A stretch of DNA of 64,000 nucleotides from positions 558,001-622,000 of the forward strand of contig JACAXG010000060.1 in assembly GCA_018881555.1 (NCBI GenBank), read 5' to 3'. Source of the stretch: Amblyornis subalaris. Lineage: Eukaryota; Chordata; Aves; Passeriformes; Ptilonorhynchidae. The first letter of the stretch is position 1, and each line of letters opens with the position of its first letter. Below the pieces are notes generated by a model. The model saw only the letters and a program-made list of their open reading frames with translations. It did not search any database and was not told the origin of the DNA. The translations under genes were made by a program, and so were the position numbers. This document shows, one piece after another, positions 1 through 13,715 of this stretch.

Positions 1-240
1 AGGCGGCTGCCGCCCGGCGCAGAAGTTCGGATCGGGGGCGCCCGGGGCGCCGGCGGCCCCTGCTGCCCGACCCCGACCCCGACCTCGGCCCCGGGCGGGG
101 CGGCCGCCTCGCGTTCACCTCGCACGGCCCCAGCCCGCGGCTGCCTCAGCTCCCCCGGGAGTCACCGGGAAGGCCGGCGCCGTGCCTGCCTCGGCACGTC
201 TGTCCCGCAGGAGTTAGGCGTGATGTGCTTCATCGAGAGA
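1..240. promoter_or_regulatory. CpG island (left-edge truncated), probable promoter region
   Basis: This is the only strongly GC-rich stretch in the window. A hand count gives about 35 CpG dinucleotides in 240 bases, against the CpG-poor, AT-rich sequence that follows. It contains an Sp1-type GC box (GGGCGGGGC at 93-101) and a short CCCGAC triplication near 66-85. It is cut by the left edge, so its full length is unknown. No start codon with a convincing coding exon is visible on either strand. In other vertebrates the neighbour downstream of MTR is RYR2, on the same strand as MTR. The island would then be the RYR2 5' region, with exon 1 beyond the left edge; that assignment is inference from synteny only. 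Confidence 0.75.
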
Positions 241-3200
241 TACCTCAGGACAGGGAGAATTAAATGGCTCTGCGCCAGTTTTTTTGCCAGCCGACTGTAC
301 TGTCGGGGAGAAGAGGTGGAAAGTACAACATGGCTCCACCGGGTTTTGTACTTGAACCATCGTGTGAGTGGGCTTAGCCCAGCGTGTACATAAGGCTTTA
401 AAATACCATTTCCGTGAAGGATAGCTACCATGCGTTATCCATAGGGTGAAGTCAAGGATTACCATGGAACAGCTCATCTTTCAGGAGCGTTCATGCAGAC
501 CGTACCTTACCAAGGACACATAAGTCCGTCAGGGAGGACGCTTGGCCTCCAGCAGAAAGAAGTCTGGCAAGCCAGGGAGCTGCTGGACTTCTAACAGCGA
601 CAGCACTCTCGAACAAGTGTATGGCAGAGAGGCTCAGCTAATGTGATGCAATGGTCATGAGGGGAGGACGACAGGATATCTTAGAAAGGAGTAAAATTAA
701 CACTGGATCACTGACAGAGTGAAATGTGTGAGGGATGTGTGACTGCAGAAGGCTTCTGAAGGACCAAAATTGGTAAACATAGTGAAATCACAATTAATTT
801 GGTAAACAGACTGTGTGGCTAGCATAACAAAACACATGTAAAGTGTTTCTAGAGAAGCCATACCCATAATCTGTAACTTTATGCTGTTCAAGGACATCAT
901 GAAAAAGTGTGGCACTATGAGATTTTATCGTTACTTCCAGCAGTAGAAAACCTGTTCTTCTGACAGATTGGAAACTGCAAGAGCAGTCATGACCCATAAG
1001 ACCTCTAGAGCAAGTAATGTATGAGTATTTAATGTAGAGGCTCTGCAGATGAATTCAGGAGTTATGGCAGTTTAAGCATTTTCTCCGTAATCTCCTGGTT
1101 TCAGTTACTACTGACTTCAAGTGATTTTTACCTCTCAAGCTCACTACTGACTGAAAATATTTTTTTCTAATGATAAAGTAGTTAAAGGCATTTTTTCATA
1201 TTGTTCATACATATTTCATTCAAACCTCTTAAATATCCCTTCTCCAAATTATTTAGACTGAGCGATATTTCTTGAAATAGACCCCAGTTATGAAGAAAGG
1301 TCCTGAATTTGGATGAGTTTAAAAAATTAGGTTTCATGAAAATGCACTGAACAAACATCCTTTATCCTACTACCCTATCACTTTCTCCTGCTTAGAGCAC
1401 AATTCAGTTCCAGCACAACTATTGTGAATGTACTTCATATGGATGTAAATCTCAGTTCACATGGGTTTACAGATCCAAGGTCTGAATCGCAGAATATCCA
1501 GGATACCTTCCACAAGGCTTTGAAGATGGGTAACAGATTAGATGCCTTTTTTAATTGCTGCATGTAAGGCAAGGACATTATAGAGAAAAGAAAGAAAAAA
1601 AGTATCAATAGTCCACTATAATATCAGTGCCTGAAACATTTTGTGCAGTTTTTGGCACATTATGACATAATAAAAGTCCTTCCAAGAAGCGTGGAACTGA
1701 TGATACCTGGTTTCTTATAGATTTGGAGCTCATAATTTGACTCCTTGGTGTTTATCAAGATGAAAACTCCATCTGAAGCTTCTCCATGCTAGGGCAGTAA
1801 TATTTCTCTAACACACAGATTTGTTCATGTCTAGTACAAGTGAAATATATGCTGCAGTTTTTCAGACACCAAAGAGTGTTATCTCCTATCTTCTTTACCC
1901 TTGCATCTGTTCTGATGAAATGGCTAAGAGCATGTATGAGACTATTAACTTCTGTTAAACTGTTGGAATTTTCCAGTTAGTTCAAAAGATATTATGCGGT
2001 TACAGAGATACATGCACCACACCCGGCTACATTAGATAATTTGCTTAGGAAGCAAAGTTAAAAAGTAGTAAAGGTGAAAGATTCTTCTGGAAACTTTCTG
2101 AACAGGGTTATAAAGGCCTAATGCAGATGGAAGTACAGCTTCTTGTTAAATTATTCATCAAGGACAAGTATTCATATGTGCAGTACACATAGAATATTTT
2201 ATGTACACGTGCAAAATACATAGTAAATGTAGTTCCAGCATTTTGGCTGATGTGAGGTTTTAATCAGCAGTTATGATTAATTGCATTGAATAATTAAAAA
2301 CAACTGATTGGTTAAAATAATGGAAAGTAATGGTTAAAAATGGAAATAACATGATATTTTCCATCACACCAGGAAGTAATGTAAAATTCACAGAATTGTT
2401 TCTTAGATGAACTAGTGGGAAAAGCAAAAGAATAAACGTTTTCCGTGGTTGATATTTACAGGTGGAATTCAGAAGAATTGCATATTTTGTGTGGGTGGGG
2501 AAGAACAGGGCTTCTTGCTCCAGGACTGCCAGTTCCAAGGTTCAAGATGCCAGTCAACCCCAAAGCAATTAACTTTGTGTTTCCCAGTTATTTGCTCTTT
2601 TTCAATCTATATTACATCTCATTATGCCCACTGTTTTCCACAAGTCTGAAGATTTTTATCACCAACAACTGTGCTTTCCACAGAAAAAAATGCAGAAAAA
2701 ACCCGGGTTCTGCTTCTGCCAAAATATTCCTCTACTGATTTGTGAATTCAAGGGTTTTAACACAACCTCTGAAGATTAAGAAAAAGCTTAAGCAAGAAAA
2801 TTTGTGTTCCCTTTCAGCTTTAGTTTATGTTTTGTTAGTCATCTAGTTAACTTATGACATGCATGTAATATGTCTACTTCTTTTCACCTGATCTAGAAGC
2901 AGTCTTTCAAATTTTTGGTCCAGTTCTCCCATATAATATGACCTGCTGCTTACTGTAGACCTTTTGTGGCCCTGTTCTTGTTACGTTCTTCTTAAAAATC
3001 TCACTTGAAATCTGCCCGTCTCTGTGCACATTTATAATTGTCACTACGACTTTACTTAGCGCATTTTGCCTTTGCCCAACAAGGGTTTCTTGCTCCTGCA
3101 AGCCTAGTTTATCAAGGCAGCAGCACTGTGAGGATCCATAGTATGTCCTTAGCAATTTTTGCAAAGAAAACAGGTTTCTTAATGTGATGCAGAGGCAGTA

Positions 3201-5408
3201 CAGCAGCACCAGTGTGACAGTGCTTCTGAGGTATCACAGCGGGATTCTGAACTGAACATAAATAGACACTATTGTAAGAATTTTAGCACATTAATTTCAT
3301 AAATTTTAATCACCTGAAATAGATGTTAGAAGATGCATAGATATGTTTGCACACGCCTGAAGTAATAACCTATGTGAAACAATGTTTGCTGTCTATAATA
3401 ATGATAACAAGTGTTGTGAACATTCAGTATTCAGTAATATGAAGGGAACTCCCAGGTGTTTCTTTGGTTTTTTCCAGCAGAATATACTACCACACTATTT
3501 TTTTCTTCTTGGAAGCACAGAATAAGACAACGCCAATAGGAATTAAATGGGGCAGATACTATCCTTTCTTCCTAGTGCTGTTGTTTCTCACAGCATGTCA
3601 GACTTTTCAGCCAAATGTCAATCTTGCAAACGTGATTCCAAATGGTGTGAAACTAGAAAGATTGCATCTCCTATCACATGTCATAAATCAAGACCACTGT
3701 GGTCAGTGAAATTGAATCAATGTAAAATCTATGCCAGTTTAGGTCCCAAATGTGACTTGGAAAGAAGAATAAAATTAGTAGACCCAATTCCACATTGAAT
3801 TTTAAAGAAGATTTTATTGCAGATTAGCATAGTTTAAGTGAGCATAATTATATCTAAGATCATTTAGTTATATGCTTTTCATTATCACCCTGGAGTTCAA
3901 TAATATACTGCATTTCTTCAATTAGTGTTTATCCTGAACCCATAAAATACAGTATAAGTGTTAATTGCATGTCTGTCATTAGGTATACGTTCTGTACTCT
4001 ATATATAGCATGTATGGAAGAATTTATGCAGTGGTACAGTGTTATAATAAAATTTAGACAGTGCAGCTTTTCCTTTTATAAGTACTTCTGTTCTGCAGAT
4101 ACTGAGCTCATGTCTAAGTGTAGTCTGGAACATGGCTGTGTCAAAGTCTGGAAATCTTCACTTCTCACCCAAGAGCAAGAAACTATCACTGTCTGAAGCA
4201 TCCTTCTTGGCAAGGCTCAAAGCTTTTAGTTTCTCTTTTCATTATTGGAGAGAGGGGATTATTAACACTAAGGAGGAGCCATTGATCTTGTGGCTTAGAT
4301 TTTGGGGAAAAATAGTTTGCTTGTTTTTTCATGTTCCTGTCTCCGTTGAGTTTTTATTGCTCTTTTGATATTTTTCTAATGTACTCTCTGATAAATTCAC
4401 TGGAAGCTGTGGGGAGGCACAAATGCAGAAGAAATATTTTTTGAAGCCTTTTTTTTTCCCTTTGGTCATTTTGGGGGGCAATAGCATATTATGTTTTTAT
4501 ATTGCTTTAAATTAAAAGAGCACATGAAATAGCATCCTCAAAATAGGATTTCCTGGTTTTCTCAGTCTTGTAACAGGTTATGTCATTATGTAACTTCTTA
4601 CATGTATTATATGGCTATAATGTATATAAGGATATACTCATCTCTCTCACTTTTGTGGATAAATAGAGATATGTTTGGTGCATTCTTCAGGTTCCATTCT
4701 TGCAACTGAAATGCCATTAGTGTTTAGCCAATGAAAAGGAATCAATAGGAAGGTAATTCTAATTTTGTTAATAATTTATGTTAACAATATGTCAGTCTCA
4801 AAAATCAATGCTGTTGCAGATAGTTGGAGAAAATCAACTCTTCAAGGTTTTTCAAAATATTTTGGAGTAGTTTTCTAGATATTCCATGTTCCTGATTTAT
4901 TCTGAATGAGTTAATATCTAAGCACCTAAATAACTGCCTGGAACAGACATTGAAATCCCTCCTTCTTATTAATATCCAGCAATCCACTGTATAATTTTCA
5001 AGTAAACTTATAAAAGCAGAAAAACTTCACCCCCTGTCTCTACCATGACAATCTTTGCTGTGAAGTTCAGTTCCATGATATTTAACGACCCTGTTTCTAA
5101 AGCAACAGGCTTGTCTGGGAGAAATTTGAGTAGCCATAGCATTACTCTGAAACTTGAGGAATGCAAATAATTGTTAAGAGATTTGTCTACCTCAAAAAAA
5201 AACTTGTTTGGGAAGGCAGTATTTTCACACTTTCATTTTCAAAAAAATGAAATTTCAGTTATACAGCAGACTTGCATTTTGTTCTAAAGAGATAAAGAAT
5301 ATTTTTTTCCTTCGCTGCTGAGACAACCAATTGTAGGTGGGGGAAGGATGAAGGCAGACAGCACAAACACTAGGAACAACATGAAGTTTCTGCTAGGATG
5401 CATTACAG
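241..5408. other. Intergenic AT-rich DNA, nothing recognised
   Basis: Both strands show only short, unrelated open frames with no recognisable domain, no continuous exon series and no codon pattern like the MTR exons. I see no RNA gene and no transposon that I can name. Distal regulatory elements cannot be excluded by eye. Confidence 0.6.
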
Positions 5409-5474
5409 GTGTTAATCAGATACTAGCTACCAAAGATCAAAGTGTTAATCAGATACTAGCTACCAAAGGTCAAA
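5409..5474. repeat. 33-bp tandem duplication, two copies
   Basis: The unit starting gtgttaatcagatactagc occurs at 5409-5441 and again immediately at 5442-5474. One difference separates the copies (a/g near the end of the unit). The near identity suggests a recent local duplication. Confidence 0.9.
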
Positions 5475-6062
5475 GTGGCAGGTTCTGGAGAAGTAACTAA
5501 TTGTTTTGTCTTTAAAAACAAGGAAAAGAATATTCTTCCAAGGGGAAATATTTACATTACTTAAAAGGCTTATTAATTAGTTACAATAGAATTTGGTAAT
5601 CAATGCAAAACTCAGTTGGATTGACCATTCTCCAATTGGATATCCTTTATGCCAGCAGTTGAAATGTATTTTTCTCATAAATATTATGTAAGGTGATGAT
5701 GTAGTAGCCTGAAAAAGCTGCCAGAATAAAAGGGGGGGAAAATGGGGGGAAACAGAGAAAGGGAAGGAGAAAACTTTAAGGGTCTTCCAATTATAAATAT
5801 TAAACCTGTGTACCACAATGTCGTTAGATTAATATCTTAATTTTTACCTTTTGTCTGCCTTTCTAGTACACTTTTTTAAGTGTATCATAACATAAAGCCC
5901 AAGATTTGAATATTCACACAAGACACAAAAACACCATCCGGCACTTACAACTCAAACTTGAGCTCATCGTAATGCAAACATCTTATTTGGATTGTGATAA
6001 TGACAACAGAAGTACAGGACTACAACTGTTACTAGGCGAACTATTCACTGTGAACAAATGAT

Positions 6063-6257
6063 TAGAATCATAGAATATGCTGAGTTGGAAGGATCATCCA
6101 AGTCCAACTCCTGGCCCTGCAGAGGACACCCCAGGAATACCACCATGTGCCTGAAAGCTTTGTCCAAACACTTCTTGAACTCTGTCAGGCTTGGTGCTGT
6201 GACCACTTCCCTGGGGAGCCTCTTCCAGTGCCCAACCACCCTGTGGGTGAAGAACTT
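6063..6257 (-). mobile_element. CR1 LINE 3' fragment (minus orientation)
   Basis: Read on the minus strand, this is the 3' tail of a CR1 non-LTR retrotransposon. It carries the end of ORF2, with a decayed peptide containing HWKRLPREVVTAPSLTEFKK, followed by the typical 3' UTR ending in the TTCTATGATTCT-type short repeat (near 6063-6076 on the plus strand). It is 5'-truncated, as most genomic CR1 copies are. It belongs to the same subfamily as the copy at 24941-25186, since both have the TAPSLTEFKKCLDKA peptide and the CAGGAGTTGGACT block. It is not capable of movement. Confidence 0.92.
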
Positions 6258-9200
6258 ACTTTAGTTTTTTTTGAGTAAAAAATTGTGTGCATAGTGGTTC
6301 ACTAATATATTTGTTATTCATGGTTGTTAACAAAAAATCGGGCCACAGTTTTCGGAGGCATACACTTGGGCTTTGCCTTAGAATACTTCTCACAGCTTTT
6401 GTGATGTCTGTGGTGTCATGTAAGTGACAGAGTTATTGTTTCTGCTCCCTCACTGGGTGACAAAGTCAGAAGGATGAGTGTTAAATACCATACGTAAGCA
6501 CAAATAACCCTGTGCACATGCCAGTGCAGATAACTGAGGGGAAAAATAGATGTTCCCTACATACTCATAGGAGAAATCTGTAATGAGGCTACTTTTTCCC
6601 ACCATTATTTTGCAGGCAACCATAAACACAGGCCTCCAGATTTCACAGTTAATTATTAATTTCTTTAATATAGTATAATTACACAGGTTAAAGAATTTGT
6701 TTTTCTTTATAATTATGATGAGTTTATTCCAGACTTCCTTTAAGTCATTCTAATGTTCTCTGCATGAGCTATTCTGCCTGGAAAGGCATGCATGAGCTAT
6801 AATTTCCTTTTGACATTAAAAGCCACAAATCTAAACATCACTGCGCTATTGCAGAGGAAAAAATGTTTGGCTCTTAACTCAAGATTAGTCTCTGTAGCCA
6901 TTAAGAGGTGAAAGCTCCACAGAGGTAACAGAACCAAAACCACTGAGATTACATTCCAGTCACAACAAGCACTTAACTGTGGTAGATAAGGTATCTGGGA
7001 AATGATAAATAGTAAATAACCAACACTCAAATAACCAACACTTAATGTGTTTCACTAATATGAAAGAAAATATTCATTAGCACAATTGTAAAATAGAAAA
7101 AAATAGATTCATTTATTGAAAAACAATAATTATAAAGGAGCAGCAGAATTCTTGAATTGGAGTCTTCTATCACACACTAGGAAAAAATCAAGACATTAAC
7201 AGTACTTATGGCATTCTTACTACGGCAAGAGATTCACATTTGCTATGGTTCATTTACTTCTATAATTAAAAAGGAAACTGTTTTCTGAAGGTCTATGTGG
7301 AAACTATATTACATAAATATTTAGTTTAGGTACCTAGTATCTCATCCCATAGCACTAATAAAACTCCTCACCTCTAGAAACTGGAAACTGCACCTTTTTG
7401 TGACTGTTTACTGAACAAAATAAGGAGTAATGCTGAAATGCATCTAAATCAAAATTTATAGAATATAATATGCTGAATTGTGAAAAGGAAGGATTTGGGG
7501 GGTTGTGTTGTTATTTTAAAGACAGATACAGTTTGCTGAACTAGACCTAAAATCTGTGAAGTTTAATTTCTAGTCAGCTTCTGTGGCAAGAGAAGAACTG
7601 ATGCAAACAGAAACTATCTAGTTTGTCCCTCATTTCCAGTCATAAGCACTTGATCTTGGTTGAGTGTGTGTTTCATAATCTTTCATACAGTTGATTTTTT
7701 AATAACAATAAGTTTTCCTATTGTGTACAAAATTCTAACTTAATCTTGCTTAAAACCCGGTGACTGTTGTTGGGTCCAACAATAAACCATGTTCATTGGT
7801 TTATTCAATGGAATAATTCATTGTTTCAAAAATATCGTCCACCTTTTAATTGGATCCTCTTGTAGCAGCACTAAAATCTTAGGTGTGACTATTCCGTATT
7901 TGGTAGAACTGCTCACATAATTTTCAGGAATACTAGTTCCTTCTAGACCTTATCCTTACTGTTCAGTTCTCGCTTCCATTTCATGGATTCTGCTCTACTT
8001 CATGTAGGTCAGACTGATTCCATAGGCAAAGTTCCTTTACATTTCCCAGAACATGGCATTTTAAAAAACAACTCTAACATCTTTCTCAGTTGCAAGGGTA
8101 TTTCACCAAGTGATCAATGAAAGCAAGCTGAACTGTTTCGTCTTTGCGTCATTGAAAATTATTAACTAAGGTGCTCCTGCTTTCCTGACAACAGAGACTA
8201 ATTTTGTAGTCATTGAAAGAGAATATCAGACAATATATCAGGTATTTCTCATCTTTATTTTTGATTTTCTCTCTTTGATCTTAATGGTATATAATATAAA
8301 TCATAGTATTGTGGTATCTTTTCGCTCCTTGTAGTGCACAGCTCTTTTTCTAATGAATAAACATTTTGCAGCCTGTTAAATATGTTTATATGACACTGCA
8401 TTGTTTGCCTTATGATACAGCAAAATAGCCACGTAAAAACTGTATCCATGAAGTAAAAATTGAAAAGTGGTGTTATTGAGTCACTCTGAGCAGAATGATT
8501 TTACTTCATTAAAAGCAAGAAAATCGCCCTTGCTCCACTTATGATCATCTTCTCTTTGAGGTTACAGAGGTCATTTCAATAGCTTTGGAGATTTTATAAC
8601 TCTAATTCAGAAGGGCTAACCTCCTAGTAATCACAGTGTGCAAAGGGCAGCTCAGGGCAGGATGATTGGTCAGAGTAGAGCAAGCATTCTCACACCATGG
8701 GATGACTGAAGCATCCTCCAGTTTCTAACAGGCCAGCATATTCCTAAGCAAGGAAGGGAAACTGCACTCTAGTGTCACCCACCTAGAAATCAGAGAAATC
8801 TGTAAATATACAGATATTTATAAACCATAAATTTCCACATGTCATTTCAAGGCAGGCATGGTTTCAGTTGAAACACTCAGCTTTACATTAAAGCAGAACC
8901 CCCAGGCTTTCCTGCATATCATAAACCAGGATTTTAATTGTCCAATTAACATTTGCATTTTTAGCACTACATCATGATTTCCAGCATTAACAGCAGCAGT
9001 GCAGCTCAGATTTCTCTGACAACTCTGCCTAATCTGCTTACTGAATGTTTTTTAAAAGCTTGCTTCTATGCTTGCCTCTTAGCATGTGTAGTCACCAGCA
9101 AAAAAGTGGGTGTAAAGCTCTCCCACAACAGACTGATAATATTTTACACCCACATTATCCAGATGTATATCACTACAAAGCAGCAGAGAAAAAGGATTTT

Positions 9201-12200
9201 ATGCTTTGGAACAATATTAGTAGATTTTGAGCTAACTGTTACAGGAAACTATTAAAAGGAGGTCATAAACAATTAACAATGGGACATTCGTGTTTCTGCG
9301 TTTCTGCTTATTTAGCAGAAGGCAACAATTTGTTGGTGATTCATTGCTTATATCCTAACAGAAACACATAATTTGCTAATCCATTTCAGTCCCTGCCTAG
9401 CGATCCTAAAGGATAATGTTAACATTCTTCACCTGTCTTACCCACAGAATAGGTATAATGAGACTATACATATATACATAGATAAGACTGTACGTACATC
9501 AGCATTAAGTGAGGATGGAGATCTCAGTGCAAATAGAGCAACACCAACTGCAATATCCACTCTGATTTAGACTTTAAGAATGACAGAACTAAGACTGCTT
9601 TTCTCCTGTTGCATAAATGTGTTTTTATTACTGATCAAGAGGACAGGCTTCTGTTTAGGCCATGTAACAGATCTTGCCTAATAGCAGCTGAATTTGTTTT
9701 TAATTAAAGCCAAGCAAGACCTTAAGGGAGTGAACTGTTTTAATAATTTTCACCCAAATCAAGTAATACTAGCTTTAGGATAACTATTCTCTGCAGCAAA
9801 GTTGCTACTGCTTATACTCCCTCCACCCCAGCTTGTATGACCAGTGGTTGGTTGTTGGGTGCTTTGGTTGTATTTTGATGTCTGTCGGCTACAGGGAAAA
9901 GAACTGTGACTTTTGTGTGCACAACTTTAATTTTTGCCAAACTAAAAGCAAAATCCTTCAAATTTGTGTAGTATACTTATGCCCATGCTCCAAACAGTGG
10001 AGAGCAAAGTCTTAGATCATGTTTTATGTCTGCTGCATTTAAAAAATTAATATTAAAGGGGATTCTTGCATATGGAAGACATCTTGGTCTCTGATTAGGG
10101 CTGGGAGAAAGTTGTTGTAGGCACATTTGACTTCTGTCAAGATTATGTAACATTTTTTGGTATTGAATAAAATTGTTTTTGCGAGTCAGAAGTACAAAGT
10201 AAGTTTTATGAAGAATTCAGGGTGGGACACCGATCAGGCAGATGTCCAAGTGGTTTCGGTCGTTCCCTAAACACTCAGTGTGGGTTTTTTTCTGCCAAAT
10301 GACCAGGGAAGTGTATTAATTTTGATAGAAAAGGAGGCTCAAAAGTCTTTGTTTGAATATGACAGTCTATAACATCTGGATTAAGAGTTTCAAACTGTCT
10401 GCTTGGTTTCACAGGGAAAATTAAAATACTGTGACTCTTCTTAAATAACTAGGAAAAAAGGAAAAACAATAAAACACACTAAGCAGAACAGTAAACAATT
10501 TTCCATTGGCTTTACCTACAGTCTTTAGAGAATGTTTTTATAAGGGAAAATTTCACTTTGTGTGAAAGAGAGCACAAAAGTTACAGTTAGTTGAAATCAG
10601 TACTACTAAATCAGTACTACTTCCTTGAGGCAAATCAAAACCCCACAGCAAAGGGCAGAAAAGCATGGAAATTGGACAGGAAAAATAGCTTCTATTTCGA
10701 CTCACTTGCACTTGGAAAAAGACAGACCCAGCACATGGTCTTATCAGCCACTCCAAAACCTGGCAAACTCCTGTCAGCATCTGATGACTACAATGCTGCT
10801 TTTAGCTGCCCTTTCAGTCATGGGTTCATAGCAGGGAAACAAGACATGCCACAGCCTTAATCAGCTAAGTCACACCTCCTAGGAAAACACACACACACAA
10901 AGGTCAGAAAAAGACCTCTAAGAGGAAGGTAGAAAAGAAAATGAGATAGGAGGTGATGGTGAAACCCAACCGTTGTACATTATATGGATTCCGTTTGGTG
11001 TCATGGATTTAGCTTAACGCAGGGGAATGATAACACCCTTCAGTCTCTCCTCAGTGGAGATGAACAGGATGTCTGTCAGGATTAGATGACAACTGTCCAT
11101 CAGCCTCATCTGTCCCTTCTCTTCATTTCAACATCTATAGGCCTAGAGAACCAATGACAGGGGGAAAGATGGTGGATTTACTCACAATGTGTAATTATTT
11201 TAGAAAAGATCAGTCAGTCATGTATTCTGATTTGTGTTGACACAATCGTGTATTTTACATATTCTGCTTCTTTATAATTAAAAAGAAAAAAAAGTCAGTC
11301 TTATTCAGACATGGCAAAAGCAAGCAGATCATTGGAATTGTACTAAAGGAAATGATTCAGCACAAACTGAGATAACCACGTCATTTCCTTAAACCATGCA
11401 ACGGTCAGTAGGTGCATTTTTCAAAGTACAAAAAGCCTATTTTTCTTAGTTTTCTTAGATTATCAGGTTTGCCCTGGAGCATACAAAAGTCACTAGTTTA
11501 AAGTCCAATTGGATTTGCCTTTGATTTGTTCTTGATCCCACAGGATCTTGACATAATAAAGATCAGATCTAGAGATAATAAAGGTTTTCAGCCACCCCAG
11601 TATTATTACCAGTTGCAGCTTCCTTACTATTTTGCTGAGATTTATTTGTATCCATCAGCTTCCTTCAGGATATTACTTCATGTCATAAAAACTCTACTGC
11701 AAATTTTAAAAACTAGTTATCAATCTGAAATGATCTTGCTTTATTAATTTTTTTGTTATTAATTCTCTAGGATGCTACAAAAATCCCTTTAAGCTTGTAT
11801 AATTTAGGATATTATTACTAAAGGTTCTGCAGAATGCATATTAGAATTTTGTTTGCATACAGAGGGACTGTTCCTACAACTCTTATTCTTCTAGGTGGCT
11901 TTGTTATAATAAGACTGCAAAAATGAGACTTTTTAATGTGACAAAGCAAAAGATTTCTGAACAAGTTTTGGACTCATATGCAGCTGACAAAATGTATAAG
12001 GATCAATTCATGTGCAGAAACAATGGCCCAGCAACTGAACATGTGTCAAGAACATACAAGTCATTTGACTTTAAGAAAACTATATAAATACATGAGTCCC
12101 ATCTTTTTGATCAGAATATGAATCACACAAACTACACATTCCTGAAAAAGCCCTCTCTCACTCCATTTAGTGGAATACATCCAAAGCAGATTTCTCAGAG

Positions 12201-13661
12201 AGACTGTGCTCCCATCTGTGATGACATTAGTAGTAAAAAAATACCTTTCATGTGCTTGCTACTGGTTTTTTTAAATGAAACAGAGGTCAACACATGAGAG
12301 GGAAAAGGCAATGTGACAGCTACAGGCAGGTATGGAGGAGCAGGTTACATCTATGGGATGAAGGGATGTGCTCTGTGGGGAAATGAAGCAGTGGGGCCTG
12401 CTCTGGGCCAGTTGGAACCACACTGGCCAGTAGCACCACACTTGCCTGGTCTGCATCTCCTGGCATGCTCAACATGGCAGCAAGAAGTTCTCACAAGTGC
12501 CTTCACAGAGGTCCTTTCCACAGAGAAACCTACAGTGACAAGGAAAGCAATTCTAGCCCTGGATACTCAGTATGCCTGGGGTTTGTTTTTGCGTGCCATC
12601 CCAAACGTACAGTGCTCGGACTGCAAAATTTTGTTACACGTACTTTAATTACACATTGAGTGTAAGGTGGAAGTGCACAGATCCACAGGACTGTAACAGA
12701 GCCATCGCCACCGAAGACAACCAATGCCATAGGGGAAACAGTTGGTGTAGGTGCATCCATGAGAACACTGTTGCATAAGCATACTTCATTCCATTATAAC
12801 AAACATGACTTTCTGCACCAGATGAGAGTTTCAAACATTGCACTGTCATGGGAGGAAGACCAAGAAACCCAAGCGGATATCAGCAATGCACTATTCCCTT
12901 AAAAAAGCAGGGAGTTTATTAATGAAATGCTTACAGGAATAAAGAAAATGAGATGCACCTCAGACTTTCAAGAACAGTAAAAATTAAAATCCCCATCTCC
13001 TTGCCCATCAGGTCATCGGAAGCTGCGATGAGGTGAAGATTTCCTTTCTGATCCAAACTCTGGGGTTTTATTTTCATTTTGATCCTGAAAATTCATACAA
13101 AACTCACTGTCCAAACATCTCTTGTTTCTTGATATCACCATGAGTAGCAATTCAACCTTGGCAAAATATCTCCCATTTACCTAACAATGCTTTAGAGGAA
13201 GGAAATTACAGAATTAGAGTGGGGGAGGGTTTTCTAGGGAATACCCATTGGCTGGAGTGTAAACAGTAAATACTCTTGGTGTCAGCCATCGTGTTCTCTC
13301 GTTCCTTGATTTGCCAGAGAGATAAAAATGTCTTGTAACAATAAACCGTATATAAGAAAACATGGTAAGAAATCACTTCGTGTTCGTGCCTTGAGGTTAA
13401 GTTCCTACGCATCAATGCCCATTAAAAGCAACATGTCAATATTCTCAGGTGGCCGTATTTAATAACAGTAGGCATAGGAGTAAATGCCTTAACTTTGTTT
13501 ATAGAATCTAATGTACCAAGGCCTGATCCTAGGAAAATGCTGTTGTCTGGAAGAATCAATTCCTGCCTTGCAAGTTCTGTACAACCTCTATTTTACATAG
13601 TGTTTCCCCTCAACACTAACGTCCAAGCATCTTTGAGAGAAGCAATAAGCTTCTGACTAAT
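6258..13661. other. Intergenic AT-rich DNA with small tandem duplications
   Basis: No gene, RNA gene or recognisable transposon is seen. Two small tandem duplications are visible: a 15-bp unit (aaataaccaacact plus c/t) at 7014-7043, and a 14-bp unit (aaatcagtactact) at 10594-10621. Open frames around 10591-10860 and 12313-12778 overlap on both strands, lack any recognisable domain and look like chance. Confidence 0.55.
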
Positions 13662-13715
13662 ATTTGTTATATTCAGCTCATTTGAGCTGAATTTGTTATA
13701 CTCAGCTCATTCAAC
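13662..13715. repeat. Direct duplication with embedded 10-bp-arm palindrome
   Basis: The segment atttgttatattcagctcat at 13662 recurs with one change at 13691, an offset of 29 bp. The junction contains a perfect inverted repeat, attcagctca (13671-13680) and tgagctgaat (13683-13692), separated by two bases. This arrangement fits slippage or template switching at a hairpin. Confidence 0.85.

Noticed and set aside
162..431. Possible coding first exon beside the CpG island (89-residue minus-strand frame)
   Set aside because: The peptide does not resemble RYR2 exon 1 or any family I recognise, and the frame mostly lies outside the GC-rich core.
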